Assembly: GCF_001427635.1 (NCBI RefSeq)
Contig: NZ_LMHA01000003.1
Span: forward strand, 1 to 64,000
Length of the DNA stretch: 64,000 nucleotides
Reading direction: 5' to 3'
Source of the DNA: Pseudoxanthomonas sp. Root65
GTDB lineage: Bacteria > Pseudomonadota > Gammaproteobacteria > Xanthomonadales > Xanthomonadaceae
Shown here: positions 41,997 to 52,485 of the stretch, piece by piece
Position numbering within the stretch: position 1 is the stretch's first letter
Layout: the number at the start of each line of letters is the position of its first letter
The notes under the pieces: generated by a model
The model's input: the letters and a program-made list of their open reading frames with translations, nothing else
The model's database searches: none
Told to the model about the DNA's origin: nothing
Translations under genes and position numbers: made by a program

Positions 41997-43352
41997 GTGA
42001 CCCTCCTGCATGGAACTGCCGCTATTACGCCCGTCACCGCTCTGCGAACCATCCCGCGCGACCAGCACACCATTTCGCGCAAGGACATCAGCCCGAACGC
42101 GCTGCGCGTGCTCTACCGCCTGCGGGATGCCGGTTTCCAGGCCTATCTGGTCGGCGGCGCAGTGCGTGACCTGCTGGTCGGCGGCCATCCCAAGGACTTC
42201 GACGTCGCCACCGACGCCACGCCCGAACAGGTGCGTCAGCAGTTCCGCAACTGCCGGCTGATCGGTCGCCGCTTCCGGCTGGCGCATGTGGTGTTCGGGC
42301 GCGAGATCATCGAGGTGGCCACCTTCCGCGCCAACGTCGACGACGGCAGCGGCGACCGCGAGATGGACAACGGCCGGCTGGTCCGCGACAACGTCTACGG
42401 CACGGTGGAAGACGACGCGGTGCGCCGCGACTTCACCGCCAACGCGCTGTACTACGCCATCGATGACTTCTCCGTCCGCGACTATGTCGGCGGCTTCGAG
42501 GACACGATGGCGCGCCGCCTGAAACTGATCGGCGATCCCGAGCAGCGCTACCGCGAGGATCCCGTGCGCATGCTGCGCGCCGTGCGCCTGGCCGCCAAGC
42601 TGGACTTCGAGATCGAAGCCGAGACCGCCGCGCCGATCGCGCCGCTGGCGCCGCTGCTGGCCGAGGCCGCGCCGGCGCGCCTGTTCGAGGAGATCCTCAA
42701 GCTGTTCCTGTCCGGGCACGGCGTGGCCAGTTTCGAGGGGCTGGAGCGCTTCGGCCTGCTGAAGGTGCTGTTCCCCGAAACTGCCGCCGCGTTGGCCTCC
42801 AACCGCAGCGGCGCGCTGCGCCGGATGGTGCTGGCGGGCCTGACCGGCACCGACCAGCGCGTGGCCAACGACGAACCGGTCTCGCCGGCCTTCCTGTTCG
42901 CCCTGCTGCTGTGGCCGGCGTACTGCCGCGCGCTGATGGGCCTGCAGGCGCAGGGCGTGCAGGCCGAGGAGGCGCAACGTCGCGCCGCCGACCGCGTCAC
43001 CCTGCACCAGTTGAACACGGTCGCGCTGCCGCGCCGGTTCTCGCTGCCCATGCAGGAGATCTGGCTGCTGCAGACGCGCTTCGGCAACCGGCAGCGCAAG
43101 CGGGTCACGCGCCTGCTGAGCCACCCGCGTTTCCGCGCCGCGTTCGACTTCCTGGTCCTGCGGCTCGCGGCATCGCCCGAGCATGCCGAGGACGTCGACT
43201 TCTGGCGCGAGGCACAGACGCAGTCCGGTGAAGAACTGGCCGCCACGCTCGGTGTCGCCGCATCGGCGGATGCGTTCGGCGACGACGAGGCGCAGCCTTC
43301 CAAGCGCCGTCGCCGCCGCCGTCGCCGCACCGGCGGGTCGTCGCCGGAATGA
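41997..43352 (+). CDS. pcnB: Poly(A) polymerase I
   Basis: A 451-residue nucleotidyltransferase that adds 3' A-tails to RNA. The class-II core shows YLVGGAVRDLLVGG and KDFDVATDA (catalytic DxD), RRDFTANALYY, and GDPEQRYREDPVRMLRAVRLAAKL; the C-terminal end is a run of eight arginines (SKRRRR...TGG), likely RNA-binding as in other PAP I tails. GTG 41997 is taken as the start. Its stop overlaps folK (ATGA). The long alpha-helical body and the GSGDREMDNGR insertion separate it from CCA-adding enzyme. Confidence 0.92.
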   Translation: MTLLHGTAAITPVTALRTIPRDQHTISRKDISPNALRVLYRLRDAGFQAYLVGGAVRDLLVGGHPKDFDVATDATPEQVRQQFRNCRLIGRRFRLAHVVFGREIIEVATFRANVDDGSGDREMDNGRLVRDNVYGTVEDDAVRRDFTANALYYAIDDFSVRDYVGGFEDTMARRLKLIGDPEQRYREDPVRMLRAVRLAAKLDFEIEAETAAPIAPLAPLLAEAAPARLFEEILKLFLSGHGVASFEGLERFGLLKVLFPETAAALASNRSGALRRMVLAGLTGTDQRVANDEPVSPAFLFALLLWPAYCRALMGLQAQGVQAEEAQRRAADRVTLHQLNTVALPRRFSLPMQEIWLLQTRFGNRQRKRVTRLLSHPRFRAAFDFLVLRLAASPEHAEDVDFWREAQTQSGEELAATLGVAASADAFGDDEAQPSKRRRRRRRRTGGSSPE

Positions 43353-43840
43353 CGCCGCGTATCCAGGCCTGCATCGGCCTGGGCGCCAATCTCGGCGATG
43401 CCGCGGGCACGCTGCGGCTCGCCATCGACGCGCTGGATCGACGCGAAGGCGTCATCGTAAGCGCGGTATCGCGCTGCTACCGCACGCCGGCATGGGGCAG
43501 GGAAGACCAGCCCGACTTCATCAATGCGGTCGCGCTGCTCGAGACGTCGCTGTCGCCACGCGCGCTGCTGGACCTGCTGCTGTCGGTGGAAGCCGAGTTC
43601 GGTCGGCATCGGGTGGACGGCGAGCGCTGGGGACCGCGCACGTTGGACCTGGACCTGCTCCTGTACGGCGATGCCGTGGTCGACGAGCCCGGCCTGCACG
43701 TGCCGCACCCCCATCTGCACGAGCGCGCCTTCGCGCTGGTGCCGCTGCTCGAGGTGCTGCCCGACGCCCGTATTCCCGGTCGTGGCCCTGCACGGGATGC
43801 TGTATCCGCGCTGGAAATGTCCAACATCCATCCGCTATGA
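43349..43840 (+). CDS. folK: 2-amino-4-hydroxy-6-hydroxymethyldihydropteridine pyrophosphokinase
   Basis: A 163-residue HPPK of folate synthesis. It transfers pyrophosphate from ATP to the pterin. Signature segments are ACIGLGANLGD at the N-terminus, YRTPAWGREDQPDFINAV, and GPRTLDLDLLLYGD with the DxD metal aspartates, then VPHPHLHERAFALVPL. Overlaps pcnB by 4 bp and precedes panB by 17 bp. Confidence 0.95.
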   Translation: MTPRIQACIGLGANLGDAAGTLRLAIDALDRREGVIVSAVSRCYRTPAWGREDQPDFINAVALLETSLSPRALLDLLLSVEAEFGRHRVDGERWGPRTLDLDLLLYGDAVVDEPGLHVPHPHLHERAFALVPLLEVLPDARIPGRGPARDAVSALEMSNIHPL

Positions 43841-43857
43841 GTGGATAATGCCGGACT

Positions 43858-44670
43858 ATGAGCACGCACGCCGACAGCAAGCCCTGGACCGTTCCCGCCC
43901 TCGCCGACGCCAAGCGCGACGGCCGCAAGCTGGTGATGCTGACGGCGTACGACAACAGTTTCGCCCGCGTGCTGGATGCCAACGGCGTCGACCTGGTGCT
44001 GATCGGCGATTCGCTGGGCATGGTGGTGCAGGGGCATGATTCGACGCTGCCGGTGACGGTGGACGACATCGTCTACCACACGCGTGTGGTCGCCCGCGGC
44101 CTGAACCGTGCGTTGCTGGTGTCGGACCTGCCGTTCCAGTCGGACGCCACGCCCGAGCGCGCGCTCGATGCCGCCATTGCGCTGCTGCAGGCCGGTGCCG
44201 AGATGGTCAAGCTGGAGGGCGCAGGCCACAAGCTCGACGTGATCCGCTTCCTGGTCGAGCGCGACATCCCGGTATGCGCCCACCTGGGCCTGACCCCGCA
44301 GTCGGTGCTTAAGTTCGGCGGCTACCGCGTGCAGGGCCGTGATGAGGCCGCCGCCGCGCGCCTGCGCGAGGAGGCCCGCGCCGTCGCCGATGCGGGCGCG
44401 CAGCTGCTGGTGCTGGAATGCGTGCCGTCGTCGCTGGCGGCCGCCATCACCGCCGACCTTGCCATTCCCACCATCGGCATCGGCGCCGGCCCCGGCTGCG
44501 ACGGACAGGTGCTGGTGCTGCACGATTTCCTTGGCCTGGACACGGGTCACCGGCGCCCGAAGTTCGTGAAGGATTTCCTGGCCGTAGGCGGTTCCGTGGC
44601 GGGCGCGGTGCGCGCCTACGCCGACGCGGTGCGCAGCGGTGCCTTCCCCGACGACGCCCATTCCTACTGA
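43858..44670 (+). CDS. panB: 3-methyl-2-oxobutanoate hydroxymethyltransferase
   Basis: A 270-residue TIM-barrel enzyme, first step of pantothenate synthesis (ketoisovalerate plus methylene-THF). It has [37 protein letters not shown] with the metal-binding aspartate, [18 protein letters not shown] and [18 protein letters not shown] with the catalytic site glutamate upstream (VLECVPS). The order panB-panC-panD follows within 1.4 kb. Confidence 0.96.
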   Translation: MSTHADSKPWTVPALADAKRDGRKLVMLTAYDNSFARVLDANGVDLVLIGDSLGMVVQGHDSTLPVTVDDIVYHTRVVARGLNRALLVSDLPFQSDATPERALDAAIALLQAGAEMVKLEGAGHKLDVIRFLVERDIPVCAHLGLTPQSVLKFGGYRVQGRDEAAAARLREEARAVADAGAQLLVLECVPSSLAAAITADLAIPTIGIGAGPGCDGQVLVLHDFLGLDTGHRRPKFVKDFLAVGGSVAGAVRAYADAVRSGAFPDDAHSY

Positions 44671-44706
44671 CCGCGCCGCGCGCAATCACTCGCCACAGGG
44701 GCCACG

Positions 44707-45549
44707 ATGATCGAGACCATCACCGAACTTGACGCGTTGCGCGCCCGCGTCAGGGAGTGGAGGCAGCAGGGCCTGCGGGTCGGTTTCGTGCCCACCATGG
44801 GCAATCTGCATGCCGGGCACTACTCGCTGGTGATGCTGGCCCGGCAGTACGCCGACCGCGTGGTGTCCAGCGTGTTCGTCAACCCCACCCAGTTCGGTCC
44901 CAACGAGGACTTCACCCGCTACCCGCGCACGCCGGAAGCGGACATGAGCGGGCTGGAAGGCGCCGGCTGCGATGTCCTGTGGCTGCCCACGGTGGAATCC
45001 ATGTATCCGTTCGGCGTGGAGCTGGCGGCCAACGTGCACGTCCCCGGCGTCAGTAGCGTGCTGGAAGGCGCGCACCGGCCGGGGCATTTCGATGGCGTGT
45101 GCACCGTGGTCAGCCGCCTGTTCAACCAGGTGCAACCCGATGTGGCGGCCTTCGGCAAGAAGGACTACCAGCAGCTCGCCGTCATCCGCCAGTTGGTCAC
45201 CGACCTGGCGTTCCCGATCCAGATCCTGGCCGGCAGCATCGTCCGCGAGTCCGACGGTCTGGCGATGAGCTCGCGCAACCAGTACCTGTCGGCGGACGAG
45301 CGTCCGCGCGCGGCGGCAATCCGCAGGACGCTGATTGCGATGCGCGAGAGTCTGGTCGCGGGAACGCCGCGCTCTCAGGTCGAAGCCGACGCCGCCCGCC
45401 AGCTCGCCGAGATTGGTTACGAAGTGGACTACACGGTGATCCGTCGCCCGGACCTCAGCGAACCGCTAGATGGCGAGCAGGGCGCGCGCGTCGCACTGGT
45501 CGCGGCGAGGCTGGGCCGCACGCGGCTGATCGACAACCTCGAGTTCTGA
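44707..45549 (+). CDS. panC: Pantothenate synthetase
   Basis: A 280-residue ATP-dependent ligase joining pantoate and beta-alanine. Diagnostic segments: [16 protein letters not shown] (HIGH-like), [45 protein letters not shown], and [11 protein letters not shown] (KMSKS-like). It uses the product of panB and the beta-alanine made by the next gene. Spacing 36 bp after panB. Confidence 0.96.
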   Translation: MIETITELDALRARVREWRQQGLRVGFVPTMGNLHAGHYSLVMLARQYADRVVSSVFVNPTQFGPNEDFTRYPRTPEADMSGLEGAGCDVLWLPTVESMYPFGVELAANVHVPGVSSVLEGAHRPGHFDGVCTVVSRLFNQVQPDVAAFGKKDYQQLAVIRQLVTDLAFPIQILAGSIVRESDGLAMSSRNQYLSADERPRAAAIRRTLIAMRESLVAGTPRSQVEADAARQLAEIGYEVDYTVIRRPDLSEPLDGEQGARVALVAARLGRTRLIDNLEF

Positions 45550-45628
45550 TCGCGTCGACCGGTGCGCTACACGCGCAGGACGGGCACGAGGCGATAAACT
45601 CCTCGTTCCCGCTCCTCTCTCCGCCGAC

Positions 45629-46009
45629 ATGCATCTCAGCCTGCTCAAGACCAAGATCCACCGCGCGACCGTCACCCATTCCGAGCTGAACTACGAAGGC
45701 TCCATCGCCATCGATGGCCTGCTGCTGGATGCCACCGGCATCCGCGAGTTCGAGCAGGTGCATATCTGGGACGTCACCAACGGCGCGCGCTTTTCCACGT
45801 ACGCGATCCGTGCCGACGAGGGCAGCGGCATCGTCTCGCTCAACGGCGGCGCCGCGCGCCACGTGCAGGTCGGCGACCTAGTCATCATCGCCGCGTTCGC
45901 CTCGATGAGCGAGCAGGAAGCCGATGCGTTCCAGCCGACGCTCGTCTACGTGGACGGCCAGAACCGCATCACCCACACCAACCACAGCATCCCCAAGCAG
46001 GCGGCCTGA
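45629..46009 (+). CDS. panD: Aspartate 1-decarboxylase
   Basis: A 126-residue pyruvoyl enzyme making beta-alanine. The self-cleavage site is G24-S25 (NYEGSIAID); S25 becomes the pyruvoyl group. K9 (KIHRATVTH) and the Y22 environment are conserved, and [18 protein letters not shown] follows. The last codon is one base before the pgi ATG. Confidence 0.96.
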   Translation: MHLSLLKTKIHRATVTHSELNYEGSIAIDGLLLDATGIREFEQVHIWDVTNGARFSTYAIRADEGSGIVSLNGGAARHVQVGDLVIIAAFASMSEQEADAFQPTLVYVDGQNRITHTNHSIPKQAA

Positions 46010-46010
46010 C

Positions 46011-47522
46011 ATGAGCAAGGGTTTCGACGCACTGCAGTCCCACGCCACGCGCTTGCGCGCGGAGCCCTTGAGCGCATTGCTGGCGCGCGAACCCGATCGC
46101 GTCGCGGCGCACACACTGCGCAGCGGTCCGCTGTATTTCAACTTCGCGCGCCAGTGCTACGACGCACCCGCGTGGCAGGCCCTGCTGGCGCAGGGCGAGG
46201 CGGCCGACCTGGCGGGCGCGTTCCGCCGCCTGTTCGATGGCGCCGAGGTCAACGTCACCGAAGGTCGCGCGGCGCTGCACACCGCGCTGCGCGGCAAGAA
46301 CTCCGATGCCGTCGTCGCGCGCGAGGCCTATGCCATGGCGCTCGACGTGCGCCAGCGCATGGCGGCTGTGATCGCGCAGCTCGAAGCGAGCGGCGTCACC
46401 GACATTGTCAGCGTCGGCATCGGCGGTTCCGACCTCGGGCCGCGACTGGTCGCCGACGCACTGCGGGATCCGCTGCCGGGTCGTTTCCGTGTGCACTTCC
46501 TGTCCAATGTCGACGGCGCGGCGGCGCAGCGCACGCTGGCCCCGCTGGACCCCGCGCGCACGGCGGCGGTGCTGATCTCCAAGACCTTCGGCACCCAGGA
46601 GACGCTGCTCAATGGCGGCATCCTGCGCGACTGGCTGGGCGGCAGCGAGCGCCTGTACGCCGTCAGCGCCAATCCGGAACGCGCCGCGGCCGCCTTCGAC
46701 ATCGCGCCCGAGCGCGTGCTGCCGATGTGGGACTGGGTGGGCGGGCGTTATTCGCTGTGGTCCGCGGTCGGGCTTCCGGTCGCACTGGCGATCGGCTTCG
46801 ACCGCTTCGAGCAACTGCTCGACGGCGCCGCCGCGTTCGACGCCCATGCCGTCGGCACGCCACTGGCGGACAACATCGCGGTGCGCCATGCATTGACGGC
46901 CGTGTGGAACCGCAACGTGCTGGGCCATGCCGCACACGGCGTGATGACCTACGACCAGCGCCTGGCGTTGCTGCCGGCTTACCTGCAGCAGCTGGTGATG
47001 GAGAGCCTGGGCAAGTCGGTGAAGCTGGACGGCAGCCCGGTCGAGTCCGATTCCGTGCCGGTCTGGTGGGGCGGTGCGGGCACCGACGTGCAGCACAGCT
47101 TCTTCCAAGCGCTGCACCAGGGCACGCAGATCGTGCCGCTGGATTTCGTCGGCACCGTGCGTAACGACGATCCCTATGCCGAGAACCACCTGGCGCTGAT
47201 GTCCAACCTGCTGGCGCAGAGCGAAGCCCTGGCCAACGGGCAGGCCAGCGACGATCCGCACCGCAGCTATGCGGGAGGACGGCCCAGCACGATGATCCTG
47301 CTGGATGCGCTGACGCCGCAGTCGCTGGGCGGCCTGATCGCGATGTACGAGCACAGCGTCTACGCGCAATCGGTGCTGTGGGGCATCAACGCGTTCGACC
47401 AGTTCGGCGTGGAACTGGGCAAGCAGCTCGCCAATGGCCTGCTGCCCGCACTGAAGGGCGAATCCGAAGCGAAGGATCCGGTGACGCAGGCGCTGCTGGC
47501 GGAGATCGCCGCGCGCGGGTGA
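46011..47522 (+). CDS. pgi: Glucose-6-phosphate isomerase
   Basis: A 503-residue SIS-domain isomerase of glycolysis, which also feeds UDP-sugar supply. Visible: [60 protein letters not shown], the catalytic glutamate region [19 protein letters not shown] and [17 protein letters not shown]. The frame opens at 45924, but ATG 46011 starts one base after the panD stop and gives the family N-terminus [12 protein letters not shown]. Confidence 0.95.
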   Translation: MSKGFDALQSHATRLRAEPLSALLAREPDRVAAHTLRSGPLYFNFARQCYDAPAWQALLAQGEAADLAGAFRRLFDGAEVNVTEGRAALHTALRGKNSDAVVAREAYAMALDVRQRMAAVIAQLEASGVTDIVSVGIGGSDLGPRLVADALRDPLPGRFRVHFLSNVDGAAAQRTLAPLDPARTAAVLISKTFGTQETLLNGGILRDWLGGSERLYAVSANPERAAAAFDIAPERVLPMWDWVGGRYSLWSAVGLPVALAIGFDRFEQLLDGAAAFDAHAVGTPLADNIAVRHALTAVWNRNVLGHAAHGVMTYDQRLALLPAYLQQLVMESLGKSVKLDGSPVESDSVPVWWGGAGTDVQHSFFQALHQGTQIVPLDFVGTVRNDDPYAENHLALMSNLLAQSEALANGQASDDPHRSYAGGRPSTMILLDALTPQSLGGLIAMYEHSVYAQSVLWGINAFDQFGVELGKQLANGLLPALKGESEAKDPVTQALLAEIAARG

Positions 47523-47553
47523 GGTGCTGGCCTGACGCGCAAACGCCGTGCAA

Positions 47554-47622
47554 CTTGTGGGAGCGACGTAAGTCGCGAGCTTTTCGCCTGAGGGTCTTCG
47601 CGACTTACGTCGCTCCCACAAG
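47554..47622. repeat. REP-like 25-bp inverted repeat between pgi and queG
   Basis: Perfect 25-bp arms at 47554-47578 and 47598-47622 (core GGGAGCGACGTAAGTCGC) separated by 19 bp. The right arm overlaps the 3' end of queG. It should also form a strong hairpin for the convergent pgi and queG transcripts. This sequence recurs in Xanthomonadaceae genomes. Confidence 0.85.
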
Positions 47623-48696
47623 GGATCGGTGTCGCTCCAGCGCCCACGCCACATGTTCGCGAACCAAAGAGGATGGATCCTCACGCCGGCTCTGCAGCGC
47701 GATCAGCACTTCGGGTGTGGTCGGCGCATTGCCCAGCGCCACGGCGATGTTGCGCAGCCAGCGTTCGTGGCCGCTGCGGCGGATCGTCGAGCCTTCGGTG
47801 CGGCGCAGGAACTCTTCTTCGTCCCATGCGAACAGCTGCGGCAACGTCGCCACGTCCAGATCGTTGCGTGCGCGGAAATCCGGTTCGTCGCTGCGCTTGG
47901 CGAACTTGTTCCAGGGACACACCAGTTGGCAGTCATCGCAGCCGAAGATGCGGTTGCCGATGGCCGGCCGCAGGTCTTCCGGAATGGCGCCTTCGTGCTC
48001 GATGGTCAGGTAGGAAATGCAGCGGCGCGCATCGAGCCGGTAGGGCGCGGTGATCGCCTGGGTCGGGCATACGTCGATGCAGCGCGTGCAGGTGCCGCAG
48101 TGCGCGCTGGCCGGCGCATCGATCGGCAACGGCAGGTCGACGTAGATCTCGCCGAGGAAGAACCAGGAGCCGCCGTCCCTGTCGATCAGGCAGGTGTGCT
48201 TGCCGATCCAGCCCAAGCCGGCATTGCGCGCCAGGGCGCGTTCCAGCACCGGTGCCGAATCGACGAACACGCGATGGCCGAACGGACCGATCTCCGCCTG
48301 CAGGCGCTCGGCCAGCTTCTGCAGGCGGTTACGCATCAGCTTGTGGTAGTCGCGGCCCAGCGCGTAACGCGCCACGTAGGCGCGCTGGCCGTCGCCCAGG
48401 GTCTCCCAGGCGTCGTCGCTGTCGTTGCGTCCGTAATCGAGTCCGACGGAAATCACCCGCAGCGTGCCGGGGATCAGTTCCTGCGGACGCGAGCGCTTGT
48501 CGCCATGCTGGGCCATCCACGTCATGGAGCCGTACAGGCCCTCGGCCAGCCAGTCGCGGAGATGCCGTTCGTCGTCGCCCAGTTCGATGCCGGCGATACC
48601 ACAGCGCTGGAAGCCGAATTCGCGCGCCAGCGTCCGCACGCGCGTGGCGAGGACAACGGGGTCTGGCAGTGGCGTGGCGGGACCGGCGGTGGGCAT
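47605..48696 (-). CDS. queG: Epoxyqueuosine reductase
   Basis: A 363-residue cobalamin/Fe-S enzyme for the last step of queuosine tRNA modification. The N-terminal cobalamin-binding half includes GYGLYGSMTWM-like (EGLYGSMTWMAQH) and FVDSAPVLERALARNAGLGWIGKH; two 4Fe-4S motifs follow, CGTCTRCIDVCPTQAI and GCDDCQLVCPWNK, then a HEAT-like C-terminus. The last five residues (LVGAT) and the TAA stop lie inside a REP arm. Confidence 0.94.
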   Translation of the reverse strand: MPTAGPATPLPDPVVLATRVRTLAREFGFQRCGIAGIELGDDERHLRDWLAEGLYGSMTWMAQHGDKRSRPQELIPGTLRVISVGLDYGRNDSDDAWETLGDGQRAYVARYALGRDYHKLMRNRLQKLAERLQAEIGPFGHRVFVDSAPVLERALARNAGLGWIGKHTCLIDRDGGSWFFLGEIYVDLPLPIDAPASAHCGTCTRCIDVCPTQAITAPYRLDARRCISYLTIEHEGAIPEDLRPAIGNRIFGCDDCQLVCPWNKFAKRSDEPDFRARNDLDVATLPQLFAWDEEEFLRRTEGSTIRRSGHERWLRNIAVALGNAPTTPEVLIALQSRREDPSSLVREHVAWALERHRSLVGAT

Positions 48697-48762
48697 GCGG
48701 GGATTATAGGAGGCCGGCCGGATTCACTTCCCCGCAACCCGGTACAGACCTAGAATCCGGCC

Positions 48763-50235
48763 ATGTCCGGCACTTGGCCTCTGTATTCCACGCAAGCCGC
48801 GCGGGCGCTGGACGAGCGCGCCACGCAGGCACTGGGTGGCGATGCCTACGTGCTGATGCAACGTGCAGGCCTGGCGGCCTGGCAGCACCTGCTGCTGCAC
48901 TGGCCCGACGGGCAGCGCGTCGTCGTGGTGTGCGGACCCGGCAGCAATGGCGGCGACGGTTACGTGCTGGCAAGGCACGCGCATCGTGCCGGGCGCCATG
49001 TCGAGGTCGTCCACCTGCCGGCGCATGTGCCGGGCAACCCGATGGCACAGCGCGCCTGCACCGAGTACGTGGCCGGTGGCGGCAAGGTCACGCTGTTCGA
49101 CGATGCATTGCCCCGGGCGGACGTCGTGGTGGATGCACTGTTCGGCATCGGGTTGTCGCGGGCACCCGGGCCGGACGTGCGTGCGCTGATCGACGCGATC
49201 AACATGCAGGCCGCGCCGGTGCTTGCGCTCGATGTGCCCAGCGGCGTGGATGGGGATCGCGGCTGTGCACCGGGGGCCGCGGTCGTGGCCACCCGTACGC
49301 TGCAGTTCATCGTGCGGCATGCCGGGCTGTACACCGGCGATGCGCTGGAATACACCGGCGTGCTGGCGCTGGAAGAACTCGATGCCCCTGCCGCGACCTT
49401 CGACGACATCGCCGCCCATGCCGCGTTGCTGGAACATGACGCACTGGCGCGATGGCTGCTGCCGCGCCGCCGCAACACGCACAAGGGCGAATCGGGACAT
49501 GTGCTCTGCATCGGGGGCGATGACGGCAGTGGCGGCGCGATCGCGCTGTGTGCCGAAGCGGCGCTGCGCACGGGTGCCGGACTGGTGAGCGTGGCGACGC
49601 GGCCGGCACATGTCGCGGCGCTGCTGGCGCGCAGGCCCGAGGCGATGGTGCGCGCGGTGGAGTCGACAGAGGATCTTTCGCCGCTGCTCGGGCGAGCGCG
49701 CGTGATCGCCCTCGGTCCGGGCCTGGGGCAGGGCGAATGGGGACGTGCGCTCTTCCAGCACGCGATGCGAAGTGGCAGGTCGTTGATAGTGGATGCCGAT
49801 GCTCTGAACCTGCTGGCGCTGTCGCCGCAGTCACTCGAGGACGCGATCCTCACACCGCATCCGGGCGAAGCGGCGCGCCTGCTGGACTGCACGGCCGCCG
49901 ACGTGCAGCACGACCGTTTCGCGGCGGCTCGCGCCATCGCAGAACGCCATGCCTGCGTGGTGGTGCTGAAGGGTGCAGGCACCGTCGTGGCGTGTCCGGG
50001 TGAACCCTCCCGCGTGATCGATGCCGGCAATCCCGGCATGGCGGTCGGCGGCATGGGCGATGTGCTGACTGGCACCGTCGCCGCGCTGCGTGCGCAGGGC
50101 CTTTCCGCGTTCGACGCCGCCAGCGCCGGCGCACTGCTGCATGCGCTGGCGGGCGATGCTGCGGCCTGGGACGGCCAGCGCGGACTGCTGCCCTCGGATC
50201 TGTTCCCGCATGTGCGGCGGTTGGCCAACCCGTGA
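48763..50235 (+). CDS. nnr: Bifunctional NAD(P)H-hydrate epimerase/dehydratase
   Basis: A 490-residue metabolite-repair enzyme. The N-terminal YjeF_N epimerase domain holds VVCGPGSNGGDGYVLARH and VDALFGIGLSR; the C-terminal ADP-dependent dehydratase domain holds HKGESGHVLCIGG, LTPHPGEAARLL and AGNPGMAVGGMGDVLTGTVAAL with the catalytic aspartate. It repairs hydrated NADH/NADPH in the cytosol. Divergent from queG over 66 bp, followed by tsaE in the usual nnr-tsaE-amiC-mutL order. Confidence 0.94.
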   Translation: MSGTWPLYSTQAARALDERATQALGGDAYVLMQRAGLAAWQHLLLHWPDGQRVVVVCGPGSNGGDGYVLARHAHRAGRHVEVVHLPAHVPGNPMAQRACTEYVAGGGKVTLFDDALPRADVVVDALFGIGLSRAPGPDVRALIDAINMQAAPVLALDVPSGVDGDRGCAPGAAVVATRTLQFIVRHAGLYTGDALEYTGVLALEELDAPAATFDDIAAHAALLEHDALARWLLPRRRNTHKGESGHVLCIGGDDGSGGAIALCAEAALRTGAGLVSVATRPAHVAALLARRPEAMVRAVESTEDLSPLLGRARVIALGPGLGQGEWGRALFQHAMRSGRSLIVDADALNLLALSPQSLEDAILTPHPGEAARLLDCTAADVQHDRFAAARAIAERHACVVVLKGAGTVVACPGEPSRVIDAGNPGMAVGGMGDVLTGTVAALRAQGLSAFDAASAGALLHALAGDAAAWDGQRGLLPSDLFPHVRRLANP

Positions 50236-50285
50236 GCAATGCCAGCCTGTGCGGCAGCGGCCGCACGAACGCTTAGAATCGCCGC

Positions 50286-50768
50286 ATGCACGTGTTCCTT
50301 GCCGACGACGAAGCCACCGGCGCACTGGGCCAGGCCCTTGCACGCACGCGCCCTGCCTCCGCGGTCGTGCATCTGCAGGGCGACCTGGGTGCCGGCAAGT
50401 CCACCCTGGCGCGCGCGTTGTTGCGGACGCTCGGCGTCACCGGCGCGATCCGCAGCCCCACCTACACCCTGGTGGAGCGCTACCCGGTGGAAGGCGGAGA
50501 GGCCTGGCACCTCGATCTGTACCGCATCGGCGACGCTGGCGAGCTGGAATTCCTCGGGCTGGACGAGGGCGCGGCCGTCCTGTGGCTGGTGGAATGGCCG
50601 GAGAGGGGTGCCGCCGCGCTGCCGCCGGCGGACCTGCACGTGATGCTGGCGGTCGAGGGTACCGGCCGCTCGGCCCGGCTTGAGGGGTTGTCACCTGTCG
50701 GCGCGCACTGGCTCGCCCGTCTGGCAGCCGAGGGTGAGTTGCAGGCACCATCTCTCCAGGTCAGTTAG
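50286..50768 (+). CDS. tsaE: tRNA threonylcarbamoyladenosine biosynthesis ATPase
   Basis: A 160-residue P-loop ATPase with Walker A LQGDLGAGKSTLARALLR, then the family's GAIRSPTYTLVERY and HLDLYRIGDAGELEFLGLDE and VEWPERG. It drives the TsaB-TsaD complex that makes t6A37 in tRNAs. It starts 50 bp after nnr. Confidence 0.94.
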   Translation: MHVFLADDEATGALGQALARTRPASAVVHLQGDLGAGKSTLARALLRTLGVTGAIRSPTYTLVERYPVEGGEAWHLDLYRIGDAGELEFLGLDEGAAVLWLVEWPERGAAALPPADLHVMLAVEGTGRSARLEGLSPVGAHWLARLAAEGELQAPSLQVS

Positions 50769-50843
50769 GAACATCCGCCAGGTCACGGATTATTAAGGGA
50801 AATTGCCTTGCATTCGTGAGCCGATGGTGTTTGAATCCGCGAC

Positions 50844-52421
50844 ATGAGCTCGGGGAACCCCACCACCGCCACGTTGCGTCGCGCCCTTGCAGGTGTGTTG
50901 GCGCTGGTGCCGTGCACGTTGATGGCCGGTGAGGTCACCGGCGTTACGGTGGCCCAAGGCAGCACCGGGACCCGGGCGGAGATCCAGCTGGCCGGCGCCG
51001 GCCAGTACAAGACCCTCACACTAAAAGGCCCGGACCGGCTGGTCGTCGACCTGCCGGCCTCGAAGGCGAAGACAGGTCTGCGGTTGCCCACGCCCGCAGG
51101 CATCGTGCGTGCCGTGCGCACCGGCCAACCCGACGCGAACACGCTGCGCATCGTCTTCGACCTCGCGTCCCCGGTCGCGGCACTAAAGCCCCGGATGGAG
51201 CAGGCGGGCGCGGTGTCGCGGCTGGTGATCGAGTGGCCGGGCGATGGTCAGGTCGCGCCGGCCACGGCAGTCGCCGCGATCCCGACGACGCCAGCGCCTG
51301 CGTCTGCGCCTTCTGGCGGTCCGGCAGCAACGACCACCGCGCCTCCCCCTTCAGCGCAGGCGGACGCGGCGCGTGCCACCGCGCTGCTGACGGCACAGGT
51401 GGTGCAGGCCGGCACGGTGCCCGCCGCAGTCACGCCCACGCCCACGCCGGCCGGCCCGGTCCCGCCTTCGCCGCAGGCCATCCTCAATGGCCAGCCGACG
51501 GTGGCCACGGTGCCGGCCCAGACGGTGGCGGGCGACCGACCGACCTACACCATCGCCACCGGCCAGCCCACGCCGATGCCGGGCGCCACCACCACGACGG
51601 CCGATGCGGCACCTGCCGCGGAAGCTCCCAAGCCGCCCACCGTGTCGGCCGCGGGCACGCGACCGCTGGTCATCGCCATCGACCCCGGCCACGGCGGCCA
51701 GGACCCGGGCGCCATTGGCCCCAGCGGCCGTTACGAGAAGCATGCGGTGCTGGCGATCTCCAAGGAACTGGCGCGCCAGATCAACGCCACGCCGGGCATG
51801 AAGGCCTACCTGGTCCGCGATACCGACGTCTATGTCGAGCGGCCGCAGCGTGCACGCAAGGCGCGCGCGGCGAAGGCGGACATGTTCGTTTCGATCCACG
51901 CCGATGCGGCGGAGAACCGCAGCGCGTGGGGCTCGTCCGTCTACGTGCTGTCGCTGCGCGGTGCCTCGTCGCAGCACGCGCGCTGGCTGGCCGACAAGGA
52001 GAACGCCTCCGACCTGGTCGGTGGCGTGCGCCTGACCAAGGACACCTTGTCCAACGTACTGCTGGACTTGGCCCAGAGCGGCCACATGAAGGCGTCCCAG
52101 GACGCGGCCGGCCACGTGCTGACCTCGCTCAAGGGTCTCGGCAAGACCCACAAGCCGCAGATCGAGTTCGCCAACTTCGAAGTGCTGCGCAACTCCGACA
52201 TGCCGGCGATGCTGGTGGAGACGGGCTTCATCTCCAACGCGGACGAAGAGAAGCGTCTGTTCGACCCGGCCCATCAGCGCAAGGTGGCGGGCGCGGTGCT
52301 GGACGGCATCCAGTCCTACTTCACCCGCCAGCCGCCGCCCGGCACGCTGTTCGCCGCGCGTGCGCAGGCCGAGGCCGATGCGCGTACCGTGGCCGCAGGC
52401 GGCGCGGCAGGCGCGCCCTGA
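50844..52421 (+). CDS. amiC: N-acetylmuramoyl-L-alanine amidase (AmiC/AmiB-like)
   Basis: A 525-residue periplasmic cell-wall amidase. A signal peptide ends near residue 28; an AMIN domain (about 30-130) is followed by an unusually long alanine/proline/threonine linker (about 135-270). The amidase_3 domain carries the zinc ligands H283 ([10 protein letters not shown]), E298 and H352 (SIHADAA), and catalytic E459 (VETGFIS). It cleaves septal murein during daughter separation. Domain order matches AmiC; the symbol rests on layout only. Confidence 0.9.
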   Translation: MSSGNPTTATLRRALAGVLALVPCTLMAGEVTGVTVAQGSTGTRAEIQLAGAGQYKTLTLKGPDRLVVDLPASKAKTGLRLPTPAGIVRAVRTGQPDANTLRIVFDLASPVAALKPRMEQAGAVSRLVIEWPGDGQVAPATAVAAIPTTPAPASAPSGGPAATTTAPPPSAQADAARATALLTAQVVQAGTVPAAVTPTPTPAGPVPPSPQAILNGQPTVATVPAQTVAGDRPTYTIATGQPTPMPGATTTTADAAPAAEAPKPPTVSAAGTRPLVIAIDPGHGGQDPGAIGPSGRYEKHAVLAISKELARQINATPGMKAYLVRDTDVYVERPQRARKARAAKADMFVSIHADAAENRSAWGSSVYVLSLRGASSQHARWLADKENASDLVGGVRLTKDTLSNVLLDLAQSGHMKASQDAAGHVLTSLKGLGKTHKPQIEFANFEVLRNSDMPAMLVETGFISNADEEKRLFDPAHQRKVAGAVLDGIQSYFTRQPPPGTLFAARAQAEADARTVAAGGAAGAP

Positions 52422-52485
52422 TCGCACAGCCGCTCGGCTATCATCACCGCTGATTCCCCGAGACGGCGCCTGGCGCCGCCAGCAC

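Noticed and set aside
50769..50843. TTGCAT-N17-TTGAAT as promoter of the amidase
   Set aside because: The start point would fall nearly on the amidase ATG, and the -10 match is weak, so it was not listed as a feature.
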